A stretch of DNA of 64,000 nucleotides from Aequorivita vitellina (GCF_022008365.1 NZ_JAIRBA010000009.1:1-64000); one strand, 5' to 3'. Shown: positions 1-9,680, counted from the first letter of the stretch. Translations and numbers: made by a program. Notes: a model not told the origin generated them from the sequence alone.

Positions 1-90
1 ATAAACTTGTATTGAGAATTTTTGCAATTGCTAAAAGGGAGGAGCCTTTTGTAAAATTATCCAATTAAAAATTTGTTTTTAACTTAGAAT

Positions 91-186
91 GCTCAATAAC
101 CGTATTTCGACTTCGCTCAATAACCGTATTTCGACTTCGCTCAATAACCGTATTTCGACTTCGCTCAATAGCCTATTTTGGTTTTG
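91..186. repeat. 24-bp tandem repeat, REP-arm related
   Basis: Three perfect 24-bp units lie head to tail (91-114, 115-138, 139-162), followed by a degenerate fourth copy (163-186) and traces of a fifth. Each unit holds the core TTTCGACTTCGCTCAA, nearly identical to one arm of the palindrome at 30652-30691. Here only one arm is repeated, so no hairpin forms. The array sits just past the stop codon of the BatA-like gene. There are no variable spacers, so it is not a CRISPR array. Confidence 0.9.
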
Positions 187-195
187 CGCAATTAC

Positions 196-2178
196 CTAAT
201 TCGGCGTTATATTAATATTACGCTTTTTACTTGATCGCTGGGCGAAGTTGGAACGCAGAATAATCATTTCAAAAATTAAAAAGAGCAATGCAAAAATAGC
301 AAACCATTTCCAAAAACTGTTAATTGCATTCGCTTCGGTTAACGAATCAAAAAGTGCTTCCACCGAACTGTAAACTTCGGCACCTTCCCAATCTTCGGGA
401 TTTAAATACTGAAGATTGCTCTCGCTACGATCGTAATTATAACTTATATTTTCTAAAAGTTCGGCATCTTTCACAATTTCGTAATTGCCAGCTTTATTGG
501 GAGATTCAGTGGTGGTTAAAAGCACATAATTGGCTTTTGATTGCTGTAACGGAATAAATTGTACCGTGCTGTCTTTTATAGTCAAAATTTCGTCGGGCCC
601 TAATTTTACAGGTACTGCGATGGAATTTTGTTCGCCAATGGTGTAATACAAACGCGGCAAAGGCAAACTCTGCAATGCCATATTGTAAATTGTGGGCACC
701 ACTAAAGGCGAATTTTGAAAATTTGAGTTTTCGTTATTAATCGCTGCGGTAAACAAATAATTTTTGTTATTCTGAACTAAAAACGGCTGGTTGTCTTCAA
801 AGCCAATTGCGGGAGTGGCATTTGATGAAAGATTGTAAAACGAATGAACCTTTGGATATTGAAAATTTGCGACTTCTTTTTCAAAAACATCTTTAAACAG
901 CGGATGCGAGAAAACAATTTTTGTAATCTTCTTTTCTTGGGTTTTTTCTTCGGAAATAGTTCCCAAAGCCATCGTTAAAAGGAAGTTGTTATAACTGTTT
1001 AAATTTGCCTGCGATGACGGAATAACCAAAATACTGCCGCCTTCGTCACTAAAAGATTTGAGCGCGGTTGTAAGCGAGGCTGGAATTTCAGTTAACTCAT
1101 TGAGTACGATAAAATTTTGATCGGGAATTCCGTTATAATTCAGCGTTTTAAAAGTTTGCTGGGTAAATTGGAATTCTTCCTTTTCAAAAAGACGCTGCAA
1201 AAAGTTCCCGTCTGCTTCGTTTATAGCCAAAACCTTTATTTTTCCAGGTTTGTTGATGCTAAAAAACAAAGTATTATCGAAGGTAAGATTTGGATCGCTA
1301 AGCTCTAGTTTTCCTATAAATTCTTCGGCATTGTCAATATCAAAAGTAACTGTGCCGCTGGTGTTTTCGGAAAAGTTTACTGCAGTTTTCGCAACTAATT
1401 TTTCGTTGTTAAAAAGTGAAATTGGTGCTTCGGTAATTTCGCTGCTATTTTGTGCTTGCTGCGGAGCAGAAACCTTCACTTTAAGTTGTGTGATAGAAGC
1501 ATTTTTAGAAGCAATAAACACACTGTCAATTCCCACGTTTGAGGCTTTCACGGGTTTTAACTGCACTGCATCTACAATTAAATCTTCGGGAATAGGAGGG
1601 AAGGCCTCTTTCTGCTGAAAATCTGATAAATAAACCAATCGTTTTACAGTTCCTTTTTCATTTGAAAAAAGCTGATTGGCTTTCAACAGAACTTGATTCG
1701 GTGTTAGTTGATTTTGAGAATATTCAATGGAGAGCACTTCGCCTTTAAAATCTTGTGCGGAAACGCTTTTGCTTTCAGCATTGTTTGTAAACCAGCTTAT
1801 TTTTTCGGTGCCGCTAACTTTATCAAATAAATCCTGCAAAGCCCGCTCCAGGATGGCACCCTTGGCACCTTTAGCTTGCATGCTGAAAGAATTGTCTATA
1901 TAAACAACGGTTTCTTTTTGAGTTGTTAATGCATTTTTTGCAGCGGTAAAAGGTTGTGCGAAAGCTATAATTATACAAGCCATAGCCAGCAAACGCATTA
2001 ATAAAGTGAGCCATTTTTTAAGTTGCGAACTTTTCCGCGTTTGAATGGTTACTTTTTTAAGAAACGCAACATTGGTGAAATCTACTTTTTGGAAACGCCG
2101 AAGTTGAAAAAGATGAATAAATATGGGTATGAGCAGTAGGAAAAGGGCGTAAAGAATTTCTGGGTGTTTGAACTGCAT
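196..2178 (-). CDS. BatA/von Willebrand A-like membrane protein
   Basis: This 660-residue protein has the BatA N-terminal architecture: a hydrophobic segment at about residues 8-25, a basic stretch, and a second membrane segment at about 56-78. After it comes a von Willebrand A-like start, with a DxSxS metal-site motif at D95 (YIDNSFSM). A last membrane segment lies near residues 635-655 (WKWFAIFALLFLIFEMIIL). The large middle part is presumably periplasmic. Such proteins are common in Bacteroidetes, where related Bat genes cluster with MoxR ATPases, but no MoxR or other Bat gene is present here. The exact role is unknown; a part in envelope or stress functions is only inferred. A -7 element lies just upstream. 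Confidence 0.8.
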   Translation of the reverse strand: MQFKHPEILYALFLLLIPIFIHLFQLRRFQKVDFTNVAFLKKVTIQTRKSSQLKKWLTLLMRLLAMACIIIAFAQPFTAAKNALTTQKETVVYIDNSFSMQAKGAKGAILERALQDLFDKVSGTEKISWFTNNAESKSVSAQDFKGEVLSIEYSQNQLTPNQVLLKANQLFSNEKGTVKRLVYLSDFQQKEAFPPIPEDLIVDAVQLKPVKASNVGIDSVFIASKNASITQLKVKVSAPQQAQNSSEITEAPISLFNNEKLVAKTAVNFSENTSGTVTFDIDNAEEFIGKLELSDPNLTFDNTLFFSINKPGKIKVLAINEADGNFLQRLFEKEEFQFTQQTFKTLNYNGIPDQNFIVLNELTEIPASLTTALKSFSDEGGSILVIPSSQANLNSYNNFLLTMALGTISEEKTQEKKITKIVFSHPLFKDVFEKEVANFQYPKVHSFYNLSSNATPAIGFEDNQPFLVQNNKNYLFTAAINNENSNFQNSPLVVPTIYNMALQSLPLPRLYYTIGEQNSIAVPVKLGPDEILTIKDSTVQFIPLQQSKANYVLLTTTESPNKAGNYEIVKDAELLENISYNYDRSESNLQYLNPEDWEGAEVYSSVEALFDSLTEANAINSFWKWFAIFALLFLIFEMIILRSNFAQRSSKKRNINITPN

Positions 2179-2194
2179 TCCTATAAATATTGCC

Positions 2195-2202
2195 CAAAGA
2201 TA
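2195..2202 (-). promoter_or_regulatory. Bacteroidetes -7 promoter element
   Basis: On the minus strand this reads TATCTTTG, matching the TAnnTTTG -7 consensus of the Bacteroidetes primary sigma factor, 17 bases before the start of the BatA-like gene. No TTG -33 element is seen at the usual 19-base spacing. Confidence 0.45.
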
Positions 2203-2223
2203 AAAAATGCAATGTAATTATTG

Positions 2224-3420
2224 CTATTTCTGTATGGTAAAGGTGAAGGTACTCCCGCAATCTAGTTTAGATTCTAATGAAATTGTTCCGCCAAGCTTTG
2301 AAACTAAGCTTTTTACCGTAGCTAAACCAATGCCGGTTCCTTCCTTTCCATTGCGGTCTTTAATGCCGTTGGTCTTAAAAAGACTAAAAATCTCTTCCTG
2401 CACGCCAAGATCAATCCCCATTCCGTTGTCTTTTATAGCGAATTTGTGAAAATTCGGTTCTTCAATATAAGATACCGAAACCAAACGCTTTTCATTTAAA
2501 TTGTATTTTAAACTGTTATCAATTAAATTCAAGAAAATCTGGGTTAGGGCTACTTTGTTTACATTTTTTAAGACTCCCTCTTTTGGAAAGCTAAATTCTG
2601 TTTCCTCAGTTTTAAAAATTTCTTTTATATCTTCAAAAAATGTGGCAAGTACAATGTCTTCTTTTTGTGCTTCGAGTAAGACATCTGCTTTGTAAAAATT
2701 TAAAATACCGTTGATGTAATTTTTAAGTGTTAATGATGACTCTTCTATATATTTTAGGTACAATTCTGAATCTTCAGAGAGGTTTTGATTTTTTTCATCG
2801 TTTAGCAATCGGGTAAGCGAAATAATATTGGCCAACGGCGATTTTAAATCGTGTGATACTACGTGGGCAAAGCTGGTGAGCCTTTCGTTTCTTGACTGCA
2901 ATTCTTGTTGATATTCTATCAGCTTTTTGTTTTTTAAACGAAGTTCAAAAAGGTTGATCGTTTGTTTTCCTAAAGATTTTAAAGATGTAATTTGAATTTT
3001 AGTTAATTGTCTTGGCTTATAGTCGAAAATGCATAGAGTACCCAGTTTAAAACCGTTTTGGTTTACAAGGGGAACGCCTGCATAAAACCTGATTTTTTCG
3101 TCCAAAACCAGCGGATTATCGTAAAATCGATCGTCTTTGGTAGCATCTTCAACGATAAAAATTTCTGAATCTTCCATAATAGCATGGCCGCAGAATGAAA
3201 TATTGCGAGGCGATTGATTAAAATCCAATCCGAAATGTGATTTAAAATAATTGCGTTTGGAATCTAAAAGAGTAATTAATGAAATTGGCACCTCGCAGAT
3301 TGCAGCGATAAGGCTTGTTATATTATCAAAATCGTTCTCGGAAAGCGTATCGAGTAAATCATATTTTTTTAACTCGGCAATACGTGCTGCTTCGTTCTTG
3401 GGATATTCAGGAGAAATCAT
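2224..3420 (-). CDS. GAF-domain sensor histidine kinase
   Basis: The 398-residue protein has an N-terminal GAF domain (about 25-160) and no membrane segment, so it should sense a cytoplasmic ligand or redox signal. The dimerisation/phosphoacceptor domain holds H190 (VVSHDLKSPLAN). The ATP-binding domain shows an N box (LIDNSLKYN), a G1 box (DNGMGI) and a G2 box (GTGIGLAT). All key residues are present, so it should be active. It lies 70 bases downstream of a second kinase of the same architecture, with the phosphoacceptor at the same residue number; the two arose by tandem duplication. No response regulator gene is nearby, so the partner is unknown. Confidence 0.9.
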   Translation of the reverse strand: MISPEYPKNEAARIAELKKYDLLDTLSENDFDNITSLIAAICEVPISLITLLDSKRNYFKSHFGLDFNQSPRNISFCGHAIMEDSEIFIVEDATKDDRFYDNPLVLDEKIRFYAGVPLVNQNGFKLGTLCIFDYKPRQLTKIQITSLKSLGKQTINLFELRLKNKKLIEYQQELQSRNERLTSFAHVVSHDLKSPLANIISLTRLLNDEKNQNLSEDSELYLKYIEESSLTLKNYINGILNFYKADVLLEAQKEDIVLATFFEDIKEIFKTEETEFSFPKEGVLKNVNKVALTQIFLNLIDNSLKYNLNEKRLVSVSYIEEPNFHKFAIKDNGMGIDLGVQEEIFSLFKTNGIKDRNGKEGTGIGLATVKSLVSKLGGTISLESKLDCGSTFTFTIQK

Positions 3421-3490
3421 ACAAAGAAAATCGTGGTTTATGTAAGTTTAATCATTAAATGGCAGCCGCTGAGATTTTTAATATAATTTT

Positions 3491-4696
3491 TTAATTTAAT
3501 TTTTTAACACTAAATTTTACAGTAGTACCTTCCCCTAAAGTTGAAGTTACTTCTATTTTGCCCCCAAGTCTATTTACTAACTTTTTTACAGTGGAGAGCC
3601 CTATACCATTTCCTTTTTTTCCGTACCTATCTAAGGTGTTACTAGTAGCAAAAAGATTGAAAATTTGAGAAAGCTGTTCATTGTGGATTCCCATGCCGTT
3701 ATCGGTAATTGTAAAATAATACATTTCCTGTTTTTCGCTACAATCAATGTCTATTTTAATCTTTTCTTTGTCGTTGTATTTTAGACTATTTCCTACGAGA
3801 TTGAGTAAAATTTGCTCGAGGGCAACTTTATTTGCTTGCATTTCAATATTCTCCTCGGGAAGATTTATTTCGCAGTCTATATTTATATTTAATAGTTCTA
3901 TTATTTCTTCTATTAAATCTTGACTATCAAAAACTTCACTGCGCAACGCGGCGGTTTTATTGGTTTCATAATGCTCTAAAAGCCCCGTTATATATTCACT
4001 TAATGTAAACGAAGATTGTTTTATATAATCTAAATATTCTTTCCCTTGATTGTCTAAAAGTTTTCCGTATTTGCTGCGCAGCATATCTGAAGTAATAATC
4101 ATATTTGCCAGCGGCATTTTCATGTCGTGCGACACCACACCTGCAAAGGTTTTAAGTTCTTCGTTGCGCTCTTTTAATTCTGCTTGAACGTTGAGTAATA
4201 TTCTATTGTGTTTTCTGGCTTCAAACAAGTTTACAACTTGATAAGCCATAGCAATTAACGCCTTTTTTTGAGAGGTAGTTAGGGTACGTGGTTTGGTGTC
4301 AAAAACACAAAGTGTGCCTAGCGGATATCCTTCAGAATTTACCAAACGAACGCCGGCATAAAAAATGGAATTCATTTCAGTAACCAGCGGATTGTCTTTA
4401 AAACGCGGATCTTTTCGTGCGTCTTCTACAATAAAAATACTGCTTTCTTCCAAAATTGCGTGACCGCAAAAGGAAGTATCTCGTGGCGACTCATTAAACG
4501 AAAGTCCATAGTGAGATTTTAAAAAATTACGGTCGGCATCGAGCAGCGTAACCAAAGATATTGGAACATCACAAATATTCGCCGTTAAAGCGGTAATATT
4601 GTCAAAATCCTTTTCTGGTAAGGTATCCAGTAAGTGATATGAATGAAGCGCAGCTAATCGTTCCTGCTCGTCAACGGGAAATTTTGGTTTAATCAA
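3491..4696 (-). CDS. GAF-domain sensor histidine kinase (tandem paralogue)
   Basis: This 401-residue protein is closely similar to its downstream neighbour. It shares the N-terminal pattern (YxLLDTLxExDFDNIT), a GAF domain at about 25-160 with the conserved SFCGHAI and IFIVEDA segments, and the phosphoacceptor H190 (VVSHDMKMPLAN). The ATPase boxes are intact (LVGNSLKYND, DNGMGI, GNGIGLST). It has no membrane segment. Divergence between the copies is strongest in the linker between the H-box and the ATP-binding domain, and the GAF core is conserved, so the two may share a type of signal. Order and spacing suggest co-transcription, with this gene first. Confidence 0.9.
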   Translation of the reverse strand: MIKPKFPVDEQERLAALHSYHLLDTLPEKDFDNITALTANICDVPISLVTLLDADRNFLKSHYGLSFNESPRDTSFCGHAILEESSIFIVEDARKDPRFKDNPLVTEMNSIFYAGVRLVNSEGYPLGTLCVFDTKPRTLTTSQKKALIAMAYQVVNLFEARKHNRILLNVQAELKERNEELKTFAGVVSHDMKMPLANMIITSDMLRSKYGKLLDNQGKEYLDYIKQSSFTLSEYITGLLEHYETNKTAALRSEVFDSQDLIEEIIELLNINIDCEINLPEENIEMQANKVALEQILLNLVGNSLKYNDKEKIKIDIDCSEKQEMYYFTITDNGMGIHNEQLSQIFNLFATSNTLDRYGKKGNGIGLSTVKKLVNRLGGKIEVTSTLGEGTTVKFSVKKLN

Positions 4697-4849
4697 TGTT
4701 GTAATCTATTAAATTATAATCGGAAAGAGCTATTTTTTCAGGGTTTAGCGGTAAATGTACAACATTTTCGGTTGAAATGTTAAACATATAATATTTATGT
4801 GAAATGGATTATAATTTTACACAATAACGTTCATTTCATTGACAATAAT

Positions 4850-5614
4850 TTAAAAACTTTCAAAAACGCCTAATCCGAATAATGCAAAATCATATTTTAC
4901 TGGGTCTGCCGGATCCATTTTTCGCAAGGCATTGTCTAATTCAAACAAAGCTTTGGCATCATTTTGTTTTCTTTTTAAAAGATTTATTTTTCGCGCTACA
5001 TTGCCACTGTGCACATCTAGCGGACAGGAGAGTTGCGAAGGTGAAATGCTTTTCCAAATACCAAAATCTACTCCGGCATTATCGTTGCGAACCATCCACC
5101 GCAGGAACATATTTATACGTTTTGCCGCCGAATTTTTTAATGGATCGCTAATGTGTTTCTGTGTTCTGGCGGGGTGAGGCAGTTCAAAGAACGTTTTTTT
5201 GAAATGATGAATTGCGGGCTGCATCGAATTTTTTTCAGCATTTTTTTCGAATAAACGTTCTAGTCCGCCGTGATTTTTATAGATATTTTGAAGTGATTTT
5301 AAAAAATAAACGAGGTCGGTATCGTTAAATGTACGATGCACGAAACTTGAAAGGGAGTCTGCTTCATTTTCAGAAAAATTCATCACAAAATCATAGGGTG
5401 AATTCCCTAGCATTTCCATCAATCTATGTCCGTTGTTTATGATGCTTTTCCTATTTCCCCAAGCTATAGTAGCGATTAAAAAACCAGCGATTTCAATATC
5501 TTCCTTCAGGGAAAATAAATGCGGAATTTGAATTGGATCGGATTCAATAAAGTTTGGATTGTTGTAAACGCTAACTTTTTGGTCCAGAAATTCTTTTAAT
5601 TGGCTACTGTTCAT
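4850..5614 (-). CDS. DUF2400 / TIGR02757 family protein
   Basis: The protein belongs to the conserved TIGR02757 (DUF2400) family of Bacteroidetes and some other bacteria, whose function is not established. Recognisable segments are the early IEIAGFLIATIAWGNR block and the later RWMVRNDNAGVDFGIW and SQLSCPLDVHSGNVAR blocks. The open frame extends 18 codons further upstream, but that extension overlaps the end of the upstream ABC gene. The internal Met at 5614 (MNSSQLKEFLD) gives 254 residues, in line with family length as I recall it, so I choose that start. It lies 43 bases after the ABC ATPase and is probably co-transcribed with it. Confidence 0.85.
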   Translation of the reverse strand: MNSSQLKEFLDQKVSVYNNPNFIESDPIQIPHLFSLKEDIEIAGFLIATIAWGNRKSIINNGHRLMEMLGNSPYDFVMNFSENEADSLSSFVHRTFNDTDLVYFLKSLQNIYKNHGGLERLFEKNAEKNSMQPAIHHFKKTFFELPHPARTQKHISDPLKNSAAKRINMFLRWMVRNDNAGVDFGIWKSISPSQLSCPLDVHSGNVARKINLLKRKQNDAKALFELDNALRKMDPADPVKYDFALFGLGVFESF

Positions 5615-5657
5615 TATAAATATTTTCCGAAAAAATTGCCTGCCGTAAACAGTTTTT

Positions 5658-6317
5658 CTACTTGACAATTACTCCATCCTGCATAACCAACTTTCTATCG
5701 GCCATATCTGCAAGTTCTTCATTATGCGTAACAATTACAAAGGTTTGCCCAAACTCGTCACGTAGTTTAAAGAATAGGTTGTGTAGGTTTTCGGCGCTTT
5801 CAGTATCGAGATTTCCGCTGGGTTCATCGGCAAGAATTATTGCCGGATTATTAATTAGTGCACGTGCTACGGCAACGCGTTGTTGTTCGCCACCTGAAAG
5901 TTCGTTTGGTTTGTGGTTTTCTCTGTGCGAAAGTCCTAAAAAAGCGAGTAACTCCTTGGCTCTTTTGGTTGCTTCGGCTTTGGGCGTGTTTTTTATAAAA
6001 GCTGGAATGCAAACGTTTTCAAGCGCCGTAAATTCGGGCAGTAACTGATGAAACTGAAAAATAAACCCCAAGTTTTCATTTCTAAATTGCGCTAATTTTT
6101 TCCCCGAAAGGGTACCGATATTTATACCGTTTATAACCAATTTGCTTTTTAAAGGATCAAAAGCATCGAGGGTTCCCAAAATTTGCAATAACGTGGTTTT
6201 TCCTGCACCCGAGGCTCCAACTATAGATACAATTTCACTTTTTTTAATATGAAGATCTACGCCTTTTAATACGTGAAGATTGTCGTAGTATTTATGAATA
6301 TTTTGGGCCTCAATCAT
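5658..6317 (-). CDS. LolD-like ABC transporter ATP-binding protein
   Basis: This 219-residue stand-alone ATPase has Walker A ([11 protein letters not shown], about residues 34-44), the ABC signature [15 protein letters not shown], Walker B with the catalytic Glu ([12 protein letters not shown]) and the switch His (VTHNEE). Its subfamily is that of LolD/MacB/FtsE ATPases, which power lipoprotein release or membrane-protein extraction with a FtsX-like permease. No permease gene is adjacent, so its partner is elsewhere on the chromosome. A role in sorting lipoproteins to the outer membrane is likely from the family but not shown by context. Confidence 0.88.
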   Translation of the reverse strand: MIEAQNIHKYYDNLHVLKGVDLHIKKSEIVSIVGASGAGKTTLLQILGTLDAFDPLKSKLVINGINIGTLSGKKLAQFRNENLGFIFQFHQLLPEFTALENVCIPAFIKNTPKAEATKRAKELLAFLGLSHRENHKPNELSGGEQQRVAVARALINNPAIILADEPSGNLDTESAENLHNLFFKLRDEFGQTFVIVTHNEELADMADRKLVMQDGVIVK

Positions 6318-6404
6318 AGTAAAAATTTAAAGCGTGAAAGTACTATTTATAGTGCTATCATGCAATCTGATGGGCTATATTGTTTTTATTCAAACTTATG
6401 TGTC

Positions 6405-6412
6405 TATTTTTG
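6405..6412 (+). promoter_or_regulatory. -7 promoter element of folE
   Basis: TATTTTTG matches the Bacteroidetes -7 consensus, 25 bases before the folE start. A TTG at 6380-6382 gives a 22-base spacer, slightly longer than usual. Confidence 0.5.
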
Positions 6413-6437
6413 AATTGCAATTTTTAAACAAAAATCT

Positions 6438-7037
6438 ATGTCGTCATATAAATATTTTGAGGAGTACAATCAGCCAGTTACCGATAGTTTAGTTAAAAAC
6501 TACAATGATATTTTGGATAAAGTAGGAGAAGATGTTTCTCGGGAAGGAATATTAAAAACGCCCGAAAGAGCCGCAAAGGCAATCCAGTTTTTAACCTCGG
6601 GAAACTGTCAGGATCCTGCCGAAATTTTAAAATCGGCGATGTTCGCTGAATCGTATCACGATATGGTTGTAATAAAAGACATTGAATTATACTCTCTGTG
6701 CGAGCATCACATTTTGCCCTTTTTTGGCAAAGCACATATTGCTTACATTCCAGACGGGTATATTGTTGGGCTTAGTAAAATACCGCGAGTGGTAGATGTT
6801 TTTGCACGTAGATTGCAGGTACAGGAACGACTTACGCACGATATTTTGGAATGTATAAACAATACTTTAAAACCGAAGGGAGTAGCCGTAGTTATTGAAG
6901 CTTCGCATATGTGCATGATGATGCGCGGTGTACAAAAACAGAACAGCGTTACTACAACTTCTGGTTTCCGCGGACAGTTTGAAGCCATTGAAACACGAAG
7001 CGAATTTTTAAAATTAATAAGTCACGATTTGTCTTAG
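6438..7037 (+). CDS. folE: GTP cyclohydrolase I
   Basis: FolE converts GTP to 7,8-dihydroneopterin triphosphate, the first step of tetrahydrofolate (and pterin) synthesis, in the cytoplasm. The 199-residue length is normal for the single-domain enzyme. The zinc ligands are visible as C88 and H91 in [14 protein letters not shown] and C159 in [12 protein letters not shown], and the substrate-binding block [23 protein letters not shown] is intact. A good -7 promoter element precedes it. The following small gene starts 51 bases later on the same strand and may be co-transcribed up to the shared terminator at 7391-7418. Confidence 0.97.
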   Translation: MSSYKYFEEYNQPVTDSLVKNYNDILDKVGEDVSREGILKTPERAAKAIQFLTSGNCQDPAEILKSAMFAESYHDMVVIKDIELYSLCEHHILPFFGKAHIAYIPDGYIVGLSKIPRVVDVFARRLQVQERLTHDILECINNTLKPKGVAVVIEASHMCMMMRGVQKQNSVTTTSGFRGQFEAIETRSEFLKLISHDLS

Positions 7038-7088
7038 GTTTTTGGAATGTTTTTTGCAATTGTATTCGCGAAATAACACCGTAAAAGA

Positions 7089-7391
7089 ATGAATAACGAA
7101 AAATATAAATTACTACGAAAAGGAATTGTTTTCGATTTAATAGGAATGGCAACGATGGCTATTCCCGTAATTGGACCGTTTTTAGATTTAATTTGGGCGC
7201 CAATTGCAGCAAAAAAAATGACTGAAATGTATAAAGGCACCGAAGGAAAAGTAGCTTCGGTAATTGTGTTTCTCGAAGAAATACTTCCTATAACCGATAT
7301 AATTCCAACATTTACACTAATGTGGCTTTACACTTTTGTTTGGAAAAAACAGCCAACGCAACGAGCTATTAAAATACGAGTGAACGAATAA
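7089..7391 (+). CDS. Small conserved membrane protein
   Basis: The 100-residue product has two hydrophobic stretches, about residues 12-42 (DLIGMATMAIPVIGPFLDLIWAPIAA) and 59-88 (SVIVFLEEILPITDIIPTFTLMWLYTFVW), ending in a basic tail. Proteins like this occur in other Flavobacteriaceae, but I know no function. The coding assignment is supported by a sensible start, by codon use like its neighbours and by the Rho-independent terminator that begins at its stop codon. Confidence 0.75.
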   Translation: MNNEKYKLLRKGIVFDLIGMATMAIPVIGPFLDLIWAPIAAKKMTEMYKGTEGKVASVIVFLEEILPITDIIPTFTLMWLYTFVWKKQPTQRAIKIRVNE

Positions 7392-7418
7392 AAAAAGCCC
7401 CGATTGGGGCTTTTTTTA
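7391..7418. terminator. Bidirectional Rho-independent terminator
   Basis: The stem GCCCC/GGGGC (7397-7410, four-base loop) is flanked by A-tracts and T-tracts on both sides. It can end both the plus-strand folE unit and the convergent TonB-receptor unit, whose stop codon overlaps it. Confidence 0.9.
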
Positions 7419-9629
7419 GATTTCTAGTTTCAAGTTTACATTTATACTTCTTCCAATATTGAAAATACCATCGGGTTTAAATCGCGATAAATGCGAAACA
7501 TATTGTTTATCGGTTAAGTTTGTTCCATTGACACCTATTTTCAATAAAACTTTTTGAAGTTTGAAGCTGCTTTCTATCCCTGCACTTAATAATGAATACC
7601 CTGCAGTTCTCGTTTCAAAATTGCTGACGTTTTTTTGGTCGAAAGTGTTTTCAAGGGTAATAAAGGCCGAGCTTTTTTTGCGAGCTTTTCCATCTTCAAA
7701 TTCTACACGAAATGTATTCCGAACTGAATTTGCTGGAATTAATGGTAAAAATGCATCATTGCTTAACTTGCCAGTTACGGTTTCAAAACTGCTCTCCAAA
7801 TGCAACCAATCTAAAGGGTGTGGATGAAGATGAAAGCCTAATTCGCCGCCATAAAGCGCGGCATTATTCTGTAAATAATCATATACTGGTGTGTCGTCAA
7901 TTGTTTCATTGGTTGGCGACAGAAATATATAATCGTTAACAGCATTGTAAAAACCGTTTGCAAAAAATTCAATGTGTTCGTTTCTGTATTCCAAAGCAAC
8001 ATCGGTCTGGAAGTTATGTTCGTTTGTAAGATTGGCATTGCCGCGTTCGTATCTATTTGTGCCTTCGTGAACGCCGTTAGATGTTATCTCTGCCAAGTTT
8101 GGCGCTCGGAAACCACTCGCCAGATTTACACGGGCCGAAAAATTATCAATCAAATCTAGTTTTGCTCCTAAAGCCGCTGTAAAACTTGTAAAGGTTTTAT
8201 TGAATGCTGGAATAAAATTTTCATCCAGAGAATTGCGTGCCGCTTCACTTTCAATTTTTCGTGAATCGAAACGAATTCCGGCTTGCAAATCAACTTTTTC
8301 TAAATGGTAGTGCGAAGTTGCTAAAAGCCCAATATCGGTGGTTTTGGCATCGGGGATTAATATTTCTTCACCTTCATTTTTATTGTTTTGAAACATTCCC
8401 TGCAATCCAACAATAGTTTCAAAATTACCAATTTGTGGGAGGTGATATTTTACGTCGTAATTTAAAGTATTCAATTTAAGCCGAAGTGCCGCAAGGTTTG
8501 CTTCTTCTTCAAACTCGCGTCGATCGTTAAAAATATATCCGACTTTTACATCTAAACTAGATTTGTTGAAAAACAATGTATTGTCGAAACTTAAAATGTG
8601 GTTGTCAATTTCCTGAAAAGGAAGTTCCAATTCTTTTGAACGTGTTTGCTCTCCAATTTCTTCGGGAATACCAATGTTGGAACGGTTGTAATTATAACGA
8701 AGGGTCGATTTAAATTTGACGCCCGAATATTGCACCCCTGCTTTAAAATCCTTTTCATTAAAACGCGAATTGGTAACCCGGTAAGTAGCTCCCGATTGGT
8801 AATCGCTAAAGCTAGAGTAGGAGCCACGTGCTAAAAACTTCAACTTTTCACCCGAAGTTTTAATCCCCAAATTTGTTGCAGTTCCCAATGTATTTGTAAA
8901 ATAAGTACTGCTTAAATCGACGTTAGTTTCGTTAGAAAGTGCAAATTTTTCCGGATTTAAATAAAGTACGCCGCCAAGCGCATCACTTCCATAGAGCAGC
9001 GATGCGGGACCTTTTATAACCTCCACACTTTCAATTCCGGCTTCGTTAATTCCCAGTCCGTGTTCGTCGCCAAATTGTTGATTTTCTAAACGAACTCCCT
9101 GCGCATAAGTCACTACACGATTAGAACTTAGGCCGCGGATAACGGGCTTGCCAATGCCAGTTCCGGTGCTAATTACATTCACTCCTGCAATGTTGTTAAT
9201 GCCTTCGGCCAGTGTTACCGCTCCTGAGGCGTTCAACTCTTCGGTAGAAACCCGCTCTACTTTCATCACGTTGTCACTTTGCAGCTGGTGAAAAGGAGTT
9301 GAAATTATTACGGCTTCCATTTCTACTGCACTTTCTTGTAATTGAATGTTTTGGGTTACGCTAGCGTTGTTTGAAAAATATAGCTTTTTAGAAACTGTAG
9401 CAAAACCCAATGAAGAGAATACAACATTGTAACTTCCGTCTGGAATGTTCTGTATGTTATATTTGCCGTCAAAGTCTGCAACTGTTCCCTTTTCAAGTTG
9501 CGGTAGGTAGATGGTCGCGGAAACTGATTGGTTTGTGTTTTTTGAAATAATAGTACCCGTTAAGGAATTTTGTGAACTTGCTGCCATAGATACAATAAAT
9601 ACCGCAAGCAAGCATAATGAGTTTTTCAT
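7416..9629 (-). CDS. TonB-dependent outer-membrane receptor
   Basis: The 737-residue protein has a signal peptide (about 1-19), a carboxypeptidase-regulatory-like domain (about 22-100), a plug domain (about 110-225, with RGLSSNRVVTYAQG and VEVIKGPASLLYGSDALGG) and a 22-strand-type barrel ending in an aromatic/hydrophobic strand (NIGRSINVNLKLEI). It is not a SusC protein: there is no SusD partner, and the length is short. The plug resembles that of metal or siderophore receptors such as ZnuD. A His/Cys-rich secreted small protein is encoded directly upstream. Uptake of a transition metal (zinc or copper) is therefore plausible but is an inference. Confidence 0.92.
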   Translation of the reverse strand: MKNSLCLLAVFIVSMAASSQNSLTGTIISKNTNQSVSATIYLPQLEKGTVADFDGKYNIQNIPDGSYNVVFSSLGFATVSKKLYFSNNASVTQNIQLQESAVEMEAVIISTPFHQLQSDNVMKVERVSTEELNASGAVTLAEGINNIAGVNVISTGTGIGKPVIRGLSSNRVVTYAQGVRLENQQFGDEHGLGINEAGIESVEVIKGPASLLYGSDALGGVLYLNPEKFALSNETNVDLSSTYFTNTLGTATNLGIKTSGEKLKFLARGSYSSFSDYQSGATYRVTNSRFNEKDFKAGVQYSGVKFKSTLRYNYNRSNIGIPEEIGEQTRSKELELPFQEIDNHILSFDNTLFFNKSSLDVKVGYIFNDRREFEEEANLAALRLKLNTLNYDVKYHLPQIGNFETIVGLQGMFQNNKNEGEEILIPDAKTTDIGLLATSHYHLEKVDLQAGIRFDSRKIESEAARNSLDENFIPAFNKTFTSFTAALGAKLDLIDNFSARVNLASGFRAPNLAEITSNGVHEGTNRYERGNANLTNEHNFQTDVALEYRNEHIEFFANGFYNAVNDYIFLSPTNETIDDTPVYDYLQNNAALYGGELGFHLHPHPLDWLHLESSFETVTGKLSNDAFLPLIPANSVRNTFRVEFEDGKARKKSSAFITLENTFDQKNVSNFETRTAGYSLLSAGIESSFKLQKVLLKIGVNGTNLTDKQYVSHLSRFKPDGIFNIGRSINVNLKLEI

Positions 9630-9680
9630 GCTTTCTCGATTTTGAAAAATTATTTTTAATTTAAAGTAAACTGCTTAAAA

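Noticed and set aside
91-186. CRISPR-like repeat array
   Set aside because: The units are directly adjacent with no variable spacers, and no cas genes are present.
5615-5668. 18-codon upstream extension of the DUF2400 gene
   Set aside because: It overlaps the ABC ATPase gene and does not match the family start.
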